A stretch of DNA of 64,000 nt, from NCBI GenBank assembly GCA_964057225.1, contig OZ059900.1, positions 22,273,638 to 22,337,637 of the forward strand, read 5' to 3'. The notes below the pieces were generated by a model, which worked only from the letters and a program-made list of their open reading frames with translations, did no database searches and was not told the DNA's origin. Both the position numbers and the translations under genes were made by a program. The DNA is from Auanema rhodensis. Its lineage: Eukaryota; Nematoda; Chromadorea; Rhabditida; Rhabditidae. Positions 50,022 through 63,701 of this stretch are shown here, piece by piece; the stretch's first letter is position 1; the number at the start of each line of letters is the position of its first letter.

Positions 50022-53000
50022 GTTTTGACTTACGATTTCATGTGTTCAAACTCATGCAATGTCAATGAAACCTAGCTCAAAATTGTTTGTACAACGTCTA
50101 GTTCCACTTTCACGACAAAAAAACAGGGGTTAGAAAATTAAGCAAATTAGCATATTCTGAGGGCACGCCCCTTATGGCTAATATTGATTAAATCGATTTT
50201 TGTTCATATGAGTAGTCAAATGCAACGAATTTCAGCGTGTTACATACTAAAATGAAGCATTTTACATGCTGAACACTAGAAAAATACAAAAACACAGTAT
50301 TTCCCATGAGAAATATTTTATTATGCTGGAAAACCAGTTTTTGGAAATTTCGCTGTAAACAAGGTTTTGACTTACGATTTCATGTGTTCAAACTCATGCA
50401 ATGTCAATGAAACCTAGCTCAAAATTGTTTGTACAACGTCTAGTTCCACTTTCACGACAAAAAAACAGGGGTTAGAAAATTAAGCAAATTAGCATATTCT
50501 GAGGGCACGCCCCTTATGGCTAATATTGATTAAATCGATTTTTGTTCATATGAGTAGTCAAATGCAACGAATTTCAGCGTGTTACATACTAAAATGAAGC
50601 ATTTTACATGCTGAACACTAGAAAAATACAAAAACACAGTATTTCCCATGAGAAATATTTTATTATGCTGGAAAACCAGTTTTTGGAATTTTCGCTGTAA
50701 ACAAGGTTTTGACTTACGATTTCATGTGTTCAAACTCATGCAATGTCCATGAAACCTAGCTCAAAATTGTTCGTACAACGTCTAGTTCCACTTTCACGAC
50801 AAAAAAACAGGGGTTAGAAAATTAAGGAAATTAGCATATTCTGAGGGCACGCCCCTTATGGCTAATATTGATTAAATCGATTTTTGTTCATATGAGTCGT
50901 CAAATGCAACGAATTTCAGCGTGTTACATACTAAAATGAAGCATTTCACATGCTGAACACTAGAAAAATACAAAAACACAGTATTTCCCATGAGAAATAT
51001 TTTATTATGCTGGAAAACCAGTTTTTGGAAATTTCGCTGTAAACAAGGTTTTGACTTACGATTTCATGTGTTCAAACTCATGCAATGTCAATGAAACCTA
51101 GCTCAAAATTGTTCCTACAACGTCTAGTTCCACTTTCACGACAAAAAAACAGGGGTTAGAAAATTAAGGAAATTAGCATATTCTGAGGGCACGCCCCTTA
51201 TGGCTAATATTGATTAAATCGATTTTTGTTCATATGAGTCGTCAAATGCAACGAATTTCAGCGTGTTACATACTAAAATGAAGCATTTTACATGCTGAAC
51301 ACTAGAAAAATACAAAAACACAGTATTTCTCATGAGAAATATTTTATTATGCTGGAAAACCAGTTTTTGGAAATTTCGCTGTAAACAAGGTTTTGACTTA
51401 CGATTTCATGTGTTCAAACTCATGCAATGTCAATGAAACCTAGCTCAAAATTGTTTGTACAACGTCTAGTTCCACTTTCACGACAAAAAAACAGGGGTTA
51501 GAAAATTTAGGAAATTAGCATATTCTGAGGGCACGCCCCTTATGGCTAATATTGATTAAATCGATTTTTGTTCATATGAGTCGTCAAATGCAACGAATTT
51601 CAGCGTGTTACATACTAAAATGAAGTATTTTACATGCTGAACACTAGAAAAATACAAAAACACAGTATTTCCCATGAGAAATATTTTATTATGCTGGAAA
51701 ACCAGTTTTTGGAATTTTCGCTGTAAACAAGGTTTTGACTTACGATTTCATGTGTTCAAACTCATGCAATGTCAATGAAACCTAGCTCAAAATTGTTTGT
51801 ACAACGTCTAGTTCCACTTTCACGACAAAAAAACAGGGGTTAGAAAATTTAGGAAATTAGCATATTCTGAGGGCACGCCCCTTATGGCTAATATTGATTA
51901 AATCGATTTTTGTTCATATGAGTAGTCAAATGCAACGAATTTCAGCGTGTTACATACTAAAATGAAGCATTTTACATGCTGAACACTAGAAAAATACAAA
52001 AACACAGTATTTCCCATGAGAAATATTTTATTATGCTGGAAAACCAGTTTTTGGAATTTTCGCTGTAAACAAGGTTTTGACTTACGATTTCATGTGTTCA
52101 AACTCATGCAATGTCAATGAAACCTAGCTCAAAATTGTTCGTACAACGTCTAGTTCCACTTTCACGACAAAAAAACAGGGGTTAGAAAATTAAGGAAATT
52201 AGCATATTCTGAGGGCACGCCCCTTATGGCTAATATTGATTAAATCGATTTTTGTTCATATGAGTCGTCAAATGCAAGGAATTTCAGCGTGTTACATACT
52301 AAAATGAAGCATTTTACATGCTGAACACTAGAAAAATACAAAAACACAGTATTTCCCATGAGAAATATTTTATTATGCTGGAAAACCAGTTTTTGGAAAT
52401 TTCGCTGTAAACAAGGTTTTGACTTACGATTTCATGTGTTCAAACTCATGCAATGTCAATGAAACCTAGCTCAAAATTGTTCCTACAACGTCTAGTTCCA
52501 CTTTCACGACAAAAAAACAGGGGTTAGAAAATTAAGGAAATTAGCATATTCTGAGGGCACGCCCCTTATGGCTAATATTGATTAAATCGATTTTTGTTTA
52601 TATGAGTCGTCAAATGCAACGAATTTCAGCGTGTTACATACTAAAATGGAGCATTTTACATGCTGAACACTAGAAAAATACAAAAACACAGTATTTCTCA
52701 TGAGAAATATTTTATTATGCTGGAAAACCAGTTTTTGGAAATTTCGCTGTAAACAAGGTTTTGACTTACGATTTCATGTGTTCAAACTCATGCAATGTCA
52801 ATGAAACCTAGCTCAAAATTGTTTGTACAACGTCTAGTTCCACTTTCACGACAAAAAAACAGGGGTTAGAAAATTAAGGAAATTAGCATATTCTGAGGGC
52901 ACGCCCCTTATGGCTAATATTGATTAAATCGATTTTTGTTCATATGAGTCGTCAAATGCAACGAATTTCAGCGTGTTACATACTAAAATGAAGCATTTTA

Positions 53001-53099
53001 CATGCTGAACACTAGAAAAATACAAAAACACAGTATTTCCCATGAGAAATATTTTATTATGCTGGAAAACCAGTTTTTGGAAATTTCGCTGTAAACAAG
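50022..53099 (+). repeat. Nine-monomer block related to 46-48 kb
   Basis: Monomers 50022 and 50364 both have AAGCAAATT and A193 and differ mainly at lattice 326, so they look like a recent single-monomer duplication. GTCCATG (50745) is the partner of the one at 46641. From 51390 the monomers alternate T119/AAGTATT/T326 and A193/T326 types. GCAAGGAAT near 52274 and GTTTATATG near 52596 follow in the same order as at 47.8-48.2 kb. Confidence 0.72.
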
Positions 53100-56000
53100 G
53101 TTTTGACTTACGATTTCATGTGTTCAAACTCATGCAATGTCAATGAAACCTAGCTCAAAATTGTTCCTACAACGTCTAGTTCCACTTTCACGACAAAAAA
53201 ACAGGGGTTAGAAAATTTAGGAAATTAGCATATTCTGAGGGCACGCCCCTTATGGCTAATATTGATTAAATCGATTTTTGTTCATATGAGTCGTCAAATG
53301 CAACGAATTTCAGCGTGTTACATACTAAAATGAAGTATTTTACATGCTGAACACTAGAAAAATACAAAAACACAGTATTTCCCATGAGAAATATTTTATT
53401 ATGCTGGAAAACCAGTTTTTGGAATTTTCGCTGTAAACAAGGTTTTGACTTACGATTTCATGTGTTCAAACTCATGCAATGTCAATGAAACCTAGCTCAA
53501 AATTGTTTGTACAACGTCTAGTTCCACTTTCACGACAAAAAAACAGGGGTTAGAAAATTAAGGAAATTAGCATATTCTGAGAGCACGCCCCTTATGGCTA
53601 ATATTGATTAAATCGATTTTTGTTCATATGAGTAGTCAAATGCAACGAATTTCAGCGTGTTACATACTAAAATGAAGCATTTTACATGCTGAACACTAGA
53701 AAAATACAAAAACACAGTATTTCCCATGAGAAATATTTTATTATGCTGGAAAACCAGTTTTTGGAATTTTCGCTGTAAACAAGGTTTTGACTTACGATTT
53801 CATGTGTTCAAACTCATGCAATGTCAATGAAACCTAGCTCAAAATTGTTCGTACAACGTCTAGTTCCACTTTCACGACAAAAAAACAGGGGTTAGAAAAT
53901 TAAGGAAATTAGCATATTCTGAGGGCACGCCCCTTATGGCTAATATTGATTAAATCGATTTTTGTTCATATGAGTCGTCAAATGCAACGAATTTCAGCGT
54001 GTTACATACTAAAATGAAGCATTTTACATGCTGAACACTAGAAAAATACAAAAACACAGTATTTCCCATGAGAAATATTTTATTATGCTGGAAAACCAGT
54101 TTTTGGAAATTTCGCTGTAAACAAGGTTTTGACTTACGATTTCATGTGTTCAAACTCATGCAATGTCAATGAAACCTAGCTCAAAATTGTTCCTACAACG
54201 TCTAGTTCCACTTTCACGACAAAAAAACAGGGGTTAGAAAATTAAGGAAATTAGCATATTCTGAGGGCACGCCCCTTATGGCTAATATTGATTAAATCGA
54301 TTTTTGTTTATATGAGTCGTCAAATGCAACGAATTTCAGCGTGTTACATACTTAAATGGAGCATTTTACATGCTGAACACTAGAAAAATACAAAAACACA
54401 GTATTTCTCATGAGAAATATTTTATTATGCTGGAAAACCAGTTTTTGGAAATTTCGCTGTAAACAAGGTTTTGACTTACGATTTCATGTGTTCAAACTCA
54501 TGCAATGTCAATGAAACCTAGCTCAAAATTGTTTGTACAACGTCTAGTTCCACTTTCACGACAAAAAAACAGGGGTTAGAAAATTAAGGAAATTAGCATA
54601 TTCTGAGGGCACGCCCCTTATGGCTAATATTGATTAAATCGATTTTTGTTCATATGAGTCGTCAAATGCAACGAATTTCAGCGTGTTACATACTAAAATG
54701 AAGCATTTTACATGCTGAACACTAGAAAAATACAAAAACACAGTATTTCCCATGAGAAATATTTTATTATGCTGGAAAACCAGTTTTTGGAAATTTCGCT
54801 GTAAACAAGGTTTTGACTTACGATTTCATGTGTTCAAACTCATGCAATGTCAATGAAACCTAGCTCAAAATTGTTCCTACAACGTCTAGTTCCACTTTCA
54901 CGACAAAAAAACAGGGGTTAGAAAATTAATGAAATTAGCATATTCTGAGGGCACGCCCCTTATGGCTAATATTGATTGAATCGATTTTTGTTCATATGAG
55001 TCGTCAAATGCAACGAATTTCATCGTGTTACATTCTAAAATGAAGCATTTTACATGCTGAACACTAGAAAAATACAAAAACACAGTATTTCTCATGAGAA
55101 ATATTTTATTATGCTGGAAAACCAGTTTTTGGAAATTTCGCTGTAAACAAGGTTTTGACTTACGATTTCATGTGTTCAAACTCATGCAATGTCAATGAAA
55201 CCTAGCTCAAAATTGTTTGTACAACGTCTAGTTCCACTTTCACGACAAAAAAACAGGGGTTAGAAAATTAAGGAAATTAGCATATTCTGAGGGCACGCCC
55301 CTTATGGCTAATATTGATTAAATCGATTTTTGTTCATATGAGTAGTCAAATGCAACGAATTTCAGCGTGTTACATACTAAAATGAAGCATTTTACATGCT
55401 GAACACTAGAAAAATACAAAAACACAGTATTTCCCATGAGAAATATTTTATTATTCTGGAAAACCAGTTTTTGGAATTTTCGCTGTAAACAAGGTTTTGA
55501 CTTACGATTTCATGTGTTCAAACTCATGCAATGTCAATGAAACCTAGCTCAAAATTGTTCGTACAACGTCTAGTTCCACTTTCACGACAAAAAAACAGGG
55601 GTTAGAAAATTAAGGAAATTAGCATATTCTGAGGGCACGCCCCTTATGGCTAATATTGATTAAATCGATTTTTGTTCATATGAGTCGTCAAATGCAACGA
55701 ATTTCAGCGTGTTACATACTAAAATGAAGCATTTCACATGCTGAACACTAGAAAAATACAAAAACACAGTATTTCCCATGAGAAATATTTTATTATGCTG
55801 GAAAACCAGTTTTTGGAAATTTCGCTGTAAACAAGGTTTTGACTTACGATTTCATGTGTTCAAACTCATGCAATGTCAATGAAACCTAGCTCAAAATTGT
55901 TCGTACAACGTCTAGTTCCACTTTCACGACAAAAAAACAGGGGTTAGAAAATTTAGGAAATTAGCATATTCTGAGGGCACGCCCCTTATGGCTAATATTG

Positions 56001-58229
56001 ATTAAATCGATTTTTGTTCATATGAGTCGTCAAATGCAACGAATTTCAGCGTGTTACATACTAAAATGAAGTATTTTACATGCTGAACACTAGAAAAATA
56101 CAAAAACACAGTATTTCCCATGAGAAATATTTTATTATGCTGGAAAACCAGTTTTTGGAATTTTCGCTGTAAACAAGGTTTTGACTTACGATTTCATGTG
56201 TTCAAACTCATGCAATGTCAATGAAACCTAGCTCAAAATTGTTCGTACAACGTCTAGTTCCACTTTCACGACAAAAAAACAGGGGTTAGAAAATTAAGGA
56301 AATTAGCATATTCTGAGGGCACGCCCCTTATGGCTAATATTGATTAAATCGATTTTTGTTCATATGAGTAGTCAAATGCAACGAATTTCAGCGTGTTACA
56401 TACTAAAATGAAGCATTTTACATGCTGAACACTAGAAAAATACAAAAACACAGTATTTCCCATGAGAAATATTTTATTATGCTGGAAAACCAGTTTTTGG
56501 AATTTTCGCTGTAAACAAGGTTTTGACTTACGATTTCATGTGTTCAAACTCATGCAATGTCAATGAAACCTAGCTCAAAATTGTTCGTACAACGTCTAGT
56601 TCCACTTTCACGACAAAAAAACAGGGGTTAGAAAATTTAGGAAATTAGCATATTCTGAGGGCACGCCCCTTATGGCTAATATTGATTAAATCGATTTTTG
56701 TTCATATGAGTCGTCAAATGCAACGAATTTCAGCGTGTTACATACTAAAATGAAGTATTTTACATGCTGAACACTAGAAAAATACAAAAACACAGTATTT
56801 CCCATGAGAAATATTTTATTATGCTGGAAAACCAGTTTTTGGAATTTTCGCTGTAAACAAGGTTTTGACTTACGATTTCATGTGTTCAAACTCATGCAAT
56901 GTCAATGAAACCTAGCTCAAAATTGTTTGTACAACGTCTAGTTCCACTTTCACGACAAAAAAACAGGGGTTAGAAAATTAAGGAAATTAGCATATTCTGA
57001 GGGCACGCCCCTTATGGCTAATATTGATTAAATCGATTTTTGTTCATATGAGTAGTCAAATGCAACGAATTTCAGCGTGTTACATACTAAAATGAAGCAT
57101 TTTACATGCTGAACACTAGAAAAATACAAAAACACAGTATTTCCCATGAGAAATATTTTATTATGCTGGAAAACCAGTTTTTGGAATTTTCGCTGTAAAC
57201 AAGGTTTTGACTTACGATTTCATGTGTTCAAACTCATGCAATGTCAATGAAACCTAGCTCAAATATGTTCGTACAACGTCTAGTTCCACTTTCACGACAA
57301 AAAAACAGGGGTTAGAAAATTAAGGAAATTAGCATATTCTGAGGGCACGCCCCTTATGGCTAATATTGATTAAATCGATTTTTGTTCATATGAGTCGTCA
57401 AATGCAACGAATTTCAGCGTGTTACATACTAAAACGAAGTATTTTACATGCTGAACACTAGAAAAATACAAAAACACAGTATTTCCCATGAGAAATATTT
57501 TATTATGCTGGAAAACCAGTTTTTGGAATTTTCGCTGTAAACAAGGTTTTGACTTACGATTTCATGTGTTCAAACTCATGCAATGTCAATGAAACCTAGC
57601 TCAAAATTGTTCGTACAACGTCTAGTTCCACTTTCACGACAAAAAAACAGGGGTTAGAAAATTAAGGAAATTAGCATATTCTGAGGGCACGCCTCTTATG
57701 GCTAATATTGATTAAATCGATTTTTGTTCATATGAGTCGTCAAATGCAACGAATTTCAGCGTGTTACATACTAAAATGAAGCATTTTACATGCTGAACAC
57801 TAGAAAAATACAAAAACACAGTATTTCCCATGAGAAATATTTTATTATGCTGGAAAACCAGTTTTTGGAAATTTCGCTGTAAACAAGGTTTTGACTTACG
57901 ATTTCATGTGTTCAAACTCATGCAATGTCAATGAAACCTAGCTCAAAACTGTTCCTACAACGTCTAGTTCCACTTTCACGACAAAAAAACAGGGGTTAGA
58001 AAATTAAGGAAATTAGCATATTCTGAGGGCACGCCCCTTATGGCTAATATTGATTAAATCGATTTTTGTTCATATGAGTCGTCAAATGCAACGAATTTCA
58101 GCGTGTTACATACTAAAATGAAGCATTTTACATGCTGAACACTAGAAAAATACAAAAACACAGTATTTCCCATGAGAAATATTTTATTATGCTGGAAAAC
58201 CAGTTTTTGGAAATTTCGCTGTAAACAAG
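53100..58229 (+). repeat. 15-mer HOR, copy 1 (5130 bp)
   Basis: Fifteen monomers whose markers recur at +5130: CTGAGAGCAC (53576), GTTTATATG (54306), the ATTGATTGAATC/TTACATTCTAA monomer (54971 and about 55028), and T119/AAGTATT monomers alternating with A193/T326 monomers (55.9-57.2 kb). Copy-specific changes are T at 54353 (A at 59483), T at 55455 (G at 60585) and a TA/AT swap at 57264-57265. The last part (AAAACGAAG, CGCCTCTT, CAAAACTG at 57.43-57.95 kb) matches copy 2 only at offset 5472. Confidence 0.88.
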
Positions 58230-61200
58230 GTTTTGACTTACGATTTCATGTGTTCAAACTCATGCAATGTCAATGAAACCTAGCTCAAAATTGTTCCTAC
58301 AACGTCTAGTTCCACTTTCACGACAAAAAAACAGGGGTTAGAAAATTTAGGAAATTAGCATATTCTGAGGGCACGCCCCTTATGGCTAATATTGATTAAA
58401 TCGATTTTTGTTCATATGAGTCGTCAAATGCAACGAATTTCAGCGTGTTACATACTAAAATGAAGTATTTTACATGCTGAACACTAGAAAAATACAAAAA
58501 CACAGTATTTCCCATGAGAAATATTTTATTATGCTGGAAAACCAGTTTTTGGAATTTTCGCTGTAAACAAGGTTTTGACTTACGATTTCATGTGTTCAAA
58601 CTCATGCAATGTCAATGAAACCTAGCTCAAAATTGTTTGTACAACGTCTAGTTCCACTTTCACGACAAAAAAACAGGGGTTAGAAAATTAAGGAAATTAG
58701 CATATTCTGAGAGCACGCCCCTTATGGCTAATATTGATTAAATCGATTTTTGTTCATATGAGTAGTCAAATGCAACGAATTTCAGCGTGTTACATACTAA
58801 AATGAAGCATTTTACATGCTGAACACTAGAAAAATACAAAAACACAGTATTTCCCATGAGAAATATTTTATTATGCTGGAAAACCAGTTTTTGGAATTTT
58901 CGCTGTAAACAAGGTTTTGACTTACGATTTCATGTGTTCAAACTCATGCAATGTCAATGAAACCTAGCTCAAAATTGTTCGTACAACGTCTAGTTCCACT
59001 TTCACGACAAAAAAACAGGGGTTAGAAAATTAAGGAAATTAGCATATTCTGAGGGCACGCCCCTTATGGCTAATATTGATTAAATCGATTTTTGTTCATA
59101 TGAGTCGTCAAATGCAACGAATTTCAGCGTGTTACATACTAAAATGAAGCATTTTACATGCTGAACACTAGAAAAATACAAAAACACAGTATTTCCCATG
59201 AGAAATATTTTATTATGCTGGAAAACCAGTTTTTGGAAATTTCGCTGTAAACAAGGTTTTGACTTACGATTTCATGTGTTCAAACTCATGCAATGTCAAT
59301 GAAACCTAGCTCAAAATTGTTCCTACAACGTCTAGTTCCACTTTCACGACAAAAAAACAGGGGTTAGAAAATTAAGGAAATTAGCATATTCTGAGGGCAC
59401 GCCCCTTATGGCTAATATTGATTAAATCGATTTTTGTTTATATGAGTCGTCAAATGCAACGAATTTCAGCGTGTTACATACTAAAATGGAGCATTTTACA
59501 TGCTGAACACTAGAAAAATACAAAAACACAGTATTTCTCATGAGAAATATTTTATTATGCTGGAAAACCAGTTTTTGGAAATTTCGCTGTAAACAAGGTT
59601 TTGACTTACGATTTCATGTGTTCAAACTCATGCAATGTCAATGAAACCTAGCTCAAAATTGTTTGTACAACGTCTAGTTCCACTTTCACGACAAAAAAAC
59701 AGGGGTTAGAAAATTAAGGAAATTAGCATATTCTGAGGGCACGCCCCTTATGGCTAATATTGATTAAATCGATTTTTGTTCATATGAGTCGTCAAATGCA
59801 ACGAATTTCAGCGTGTTACATACTAAAATGAAGCATTTTACATGCTGAACACTAGAAAAATACAAAAACACAGTATTTCCCATGAGAAATATTTTATTAT
59901 GCTGGAAAACCAGTTTTTGGAAATTTCGCTGTAAACAAGGTTTTGACTTACGATTTCATGTGTTCAAACTCATGCAATGTCAATGAAACCTAGCTCAAAA
60001 TTGTTCCTACAACGTCTAGTTCCACTTTCACGACAAAAAAACAGGGGTTAGAAAATTAATGAAATTAGCATATTCTGAGGGCACGCCCCTTATGGCTAAT
60101 ATTGATTGAATCGATTTTTGTTCATATGAGTCGTCAAATGCAACGAATTTCATCGTGTTACATTCTAAAATGAAGCATTTTACATGCTGAACACTAGAAA
60201 AATACAAAAACACAGTATTTCTCATGAGAAATATTTTATTATGCTGGAAAACCAGTTTTTGGAAATTTCGCTGTAAACAAGGTTTTGACTTACGATTTCA
60301 TGTGTTCAAACTCATGCAATGTCAATGAAACCTAGCTCAAAATTGTTTGTACAACGTCTAGTTCCACTTTCACGACAAAAAAACAGGGGTTAGAAAATTA
60401 AGGAAATTAGCATATTCTGAGGGCACGCCCCTTATGGCTAATATTGATTAAATCGATTTTTGTTCATATGAGTAGTCAAATGCAACGAATTTCAGCGTGT
60501 TACATACTAAAATGAAGCATTTTACATGCTGAACACTAGAAAAATACAAAAACACAGTATTTCCCATGAGAAATATTTTATTATGCTGGAAAACCAGTTT
60601 TTGGAATTTTCGCTGTAAACAAGGTTTTGACTTACGATTTCATGTGTTCAAACTCATGCAATGTCAATGAAACCTAGCTCAAAATTGTTCGTACAACGTC
60701 TAGTTCCACTTTCACGACAAAAAAACAGGGGTTAGAAAATTAAGGAAATTAGCATATTCTGAGGGCACGCCCCTTATGGCTAATATTGATTAAATCGATT
60801 TTTGTTCATATGAGTCGTCAAATGCAACGAATTTCAGCGTGTTACATACTAAAATGAAGCATTTCACATGCTGAACACTAGAAAAATACAAAAACACAGT
60901 ATTTCCCATGAGAAATATTTTATTATGCTGGAAAACCAGTTTTTGGAAATTTCGCTGTAAACAAGGTTTTGACTTACGATTTCATGTGTTCAAACTCATG
61001 CAATGTCAATGAAACCTAGCTCAAAATTGTTCGTACAACGTCTAGTTCCACTTTCACGACAAAAAAACAGGGGTTAGAAAATTTAGGAAATTAGCATATT
61101 CTGAGGGCACGCCCCTTATGGCTAATATTGATTAAATCGATTTTTGTTCATATGAGTCGTCAAATGCAACGAATTTCAGCGTGTTACATACTAAAATGAA

Positions 61201-63701
61201 GTATTTTACATGCTGAACACTAGAAAAATACAAAAACACAGTATTTCCCATGAGAAATATTTTATTATGCTGGAAAACCAGTTTTTGGAATTTTCGCTGT
61301 AAACAAGGTTTTGACTTACGATTTCATGTGTTCAAACTCATGCAATGTCAATGAAACCTAGCTCAAAATTGTTCGTACAACGTCTAGTTCCACTTTCACG
61401 ACAAAAAAACAGGGGTTAGAAAATTAAGGAAATTAGCATATTCTGAGGGCACGCCCCTTATGGCTAATATTGATTAAATCGATTTTTGTTCATATGAGTA
61501 GTCAAATGCAACGAATTTCAGCGTGTTACATACTAAAATGAAGCATTTTACATGCTGAACACTAGAAAAATACAAAAACACAGTATTTCCCATGAGAAAT
61601 ATTTTATTATGCTGGAAAACCAGTTTTTGGAATTTTCGCTGTAAACAAGGTTTTGACTTACGATTTCATGTGTTCAAACTCATGCAATGTCAATGAAACC
61701 TAGCTCAAAATTGTTCGTACAACGTCTAGTTCCACTTTCACGACAAAAAAACAGGGGTTAGAAAATTTAGGAAATTAGCATATTCTGAGGGCACGCCCCT
61801 TATGGCTAATATTGATTAAATCGATTTTTGTTCATATGAGTCGTCAAATGCAACGAATTTCAGCGTGTTACATACTAAAATGAAGTATTTTACATGCTGA
61901 ACACTAGAAAAATACAAAAACACAGTATTTCCCATGAGAAATATTTTATTATGCTGGAAAACCAGTTTTTGGAATTTTCGCTGTAAACAAGGTTTTGACT
62001 TACGATTTCATGTGTTCAAACTCATGCAATGTCAATGAAACCTAGCTCAAAATTGTTTGTACAACGTCTAGTTCCACTTTCACGACAAAAAAACAGGGGT
62101 TAGAAAATTAAGGAAATTAGCATATTCTGAGGGCACGCCCCTTATGGCTAATATTGATTAAATCGATTTTTGTTCATATGAGTAGTCAAATGCAACGAAT
62201 TTCAGCGTGTTACATACTAAAATGAAGCATTTTACATGCTGAACACTAGAAAAATACAAAAACACAGTATTTCCCATGAGAAATATTTTATTATGCTGGA
62301 AAACCAGTTTTTGGAATTTTCGCTGTAAACAAGGTTTTGACTTACGATTTCATGTGTTCAAACTCATGCAATGTCAATGAAACCTAGCTCAAAATTGTTC
62401 GTACAACGTCTAGTTCCACTTTCACGACAAAAAAACAGGGGTTAGAAAATTAAGGAAATTAGCATATTCTGAGGGCACGCCCCTTATGGCTAATATTGAT
62501 TAAATCGATTTTTGTTCATATGAGTCGTCAAATGCAACGAATTTCAGCGTGTTACATACTAAAATGAAGCATTTCACATGCTGAACACTAGAAGAATACA
62601 AAAACACAGTATTTCCCATGAGAAATATTTTATTATGCTGGAAAACCAGTTTTTGGAAATTTCGCTGTAAACAAGGTTTTGACTTACGATTTCATGTGTT
62701 CAAACTCATGCAATGTCAATGAAACCTAGCTCAAAATTGTTCGTACAACGTCTAGTTCCACTTTCACGACAAAAAAACAGGGGTTAGAAAATTTAGGAAA
62801 TTAGCATATTCTGAGGGCACGCCCCTTATGGCTAATATTGATTAAATCGATTTTTGTTCATATGAGTCGTCAAATGCAACGAATTTCAGCGTGTTACATA
62901 CTAAAACGAAGTATTTTACATGCTGAACACTAGAAAAATACAAAAACACAGTATTTCCCATGAGAAATATTTTATTATGCTGGAAAACCAGTTTTTGGAA
63001 TTTTCGCTGTAAACAAGGTTTTGACTTACGATTTCATGTGTTCAAACTCATGCAATGTCAATGAAACCTAGCTCAAAATTGTTCGTACAACGTCTAGTTC
63101 CACTTTCACGACAAAAAAACAGGGGTTAGAAAATTAAGGAAATTAGCATATTCTGAGGGCACGCCTCTTATGGCTAATATTGATTAAATCGATTTTTGTT
63201 CATATGAGTCGTCAAATGCAACGAATTTCAGCGTGTTACATACTAAAATGAAGCATTTTACATGCTGAACACTAGAAAAATACAAAAACACAGTATTTCC
63301 CATGAGAAATATTTTATTATGCTGGAAAACCAGTTTTTGGAAATTTCGCTGTAAACAAGGTTTTGACTTACGATTTCATGTGTTCAAACTCATGCAATGT
63401 CAATGAAACCTAGCTCAAAACTGTTCCTACAACGTCTAGTTCCACTTTCACGACAAAAAAACAGGGGTTAGAAAATTAAGGAAATTAGCATATTCTGAGG
63501 GCACGCCCCTTATGGCTAATATTGATTAAATCGATTTTTGTTCATATGAGTCGTCAAATGCAACGAATTTCAGCGTGTTACATACTAAAATGAAGCATTT
63601 TACATGCTGAACACTATAAAAATACAAAAACACAGTATTTCCCATGAGAAATATTTTATTATGCTGGAAAACCAGTTTTTGGAAATTTCGCTGTAAACAA
63701 G
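58230..63701 (+). repeat. 15-mer HOR, copy 2, with one extra monomer (5472 bp)
   Basis: Matches copy 1 at +5130 from 58230 to about 62.5 kb and at +5472 from about 62.9 to 63.6 kb, so one monomer (around 62.4-62.8 kb) was gained in this copy or lost in copy 1. The extra one has C242 and a private AGAAGAATAC near 62591. AAAACGAAG (62903), CGCCTCTT (about 63163) and CAAAACTG (about 63416) follow as in copy 1. The unit is the longest HOR seen in the window. Confidence 0.87.
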
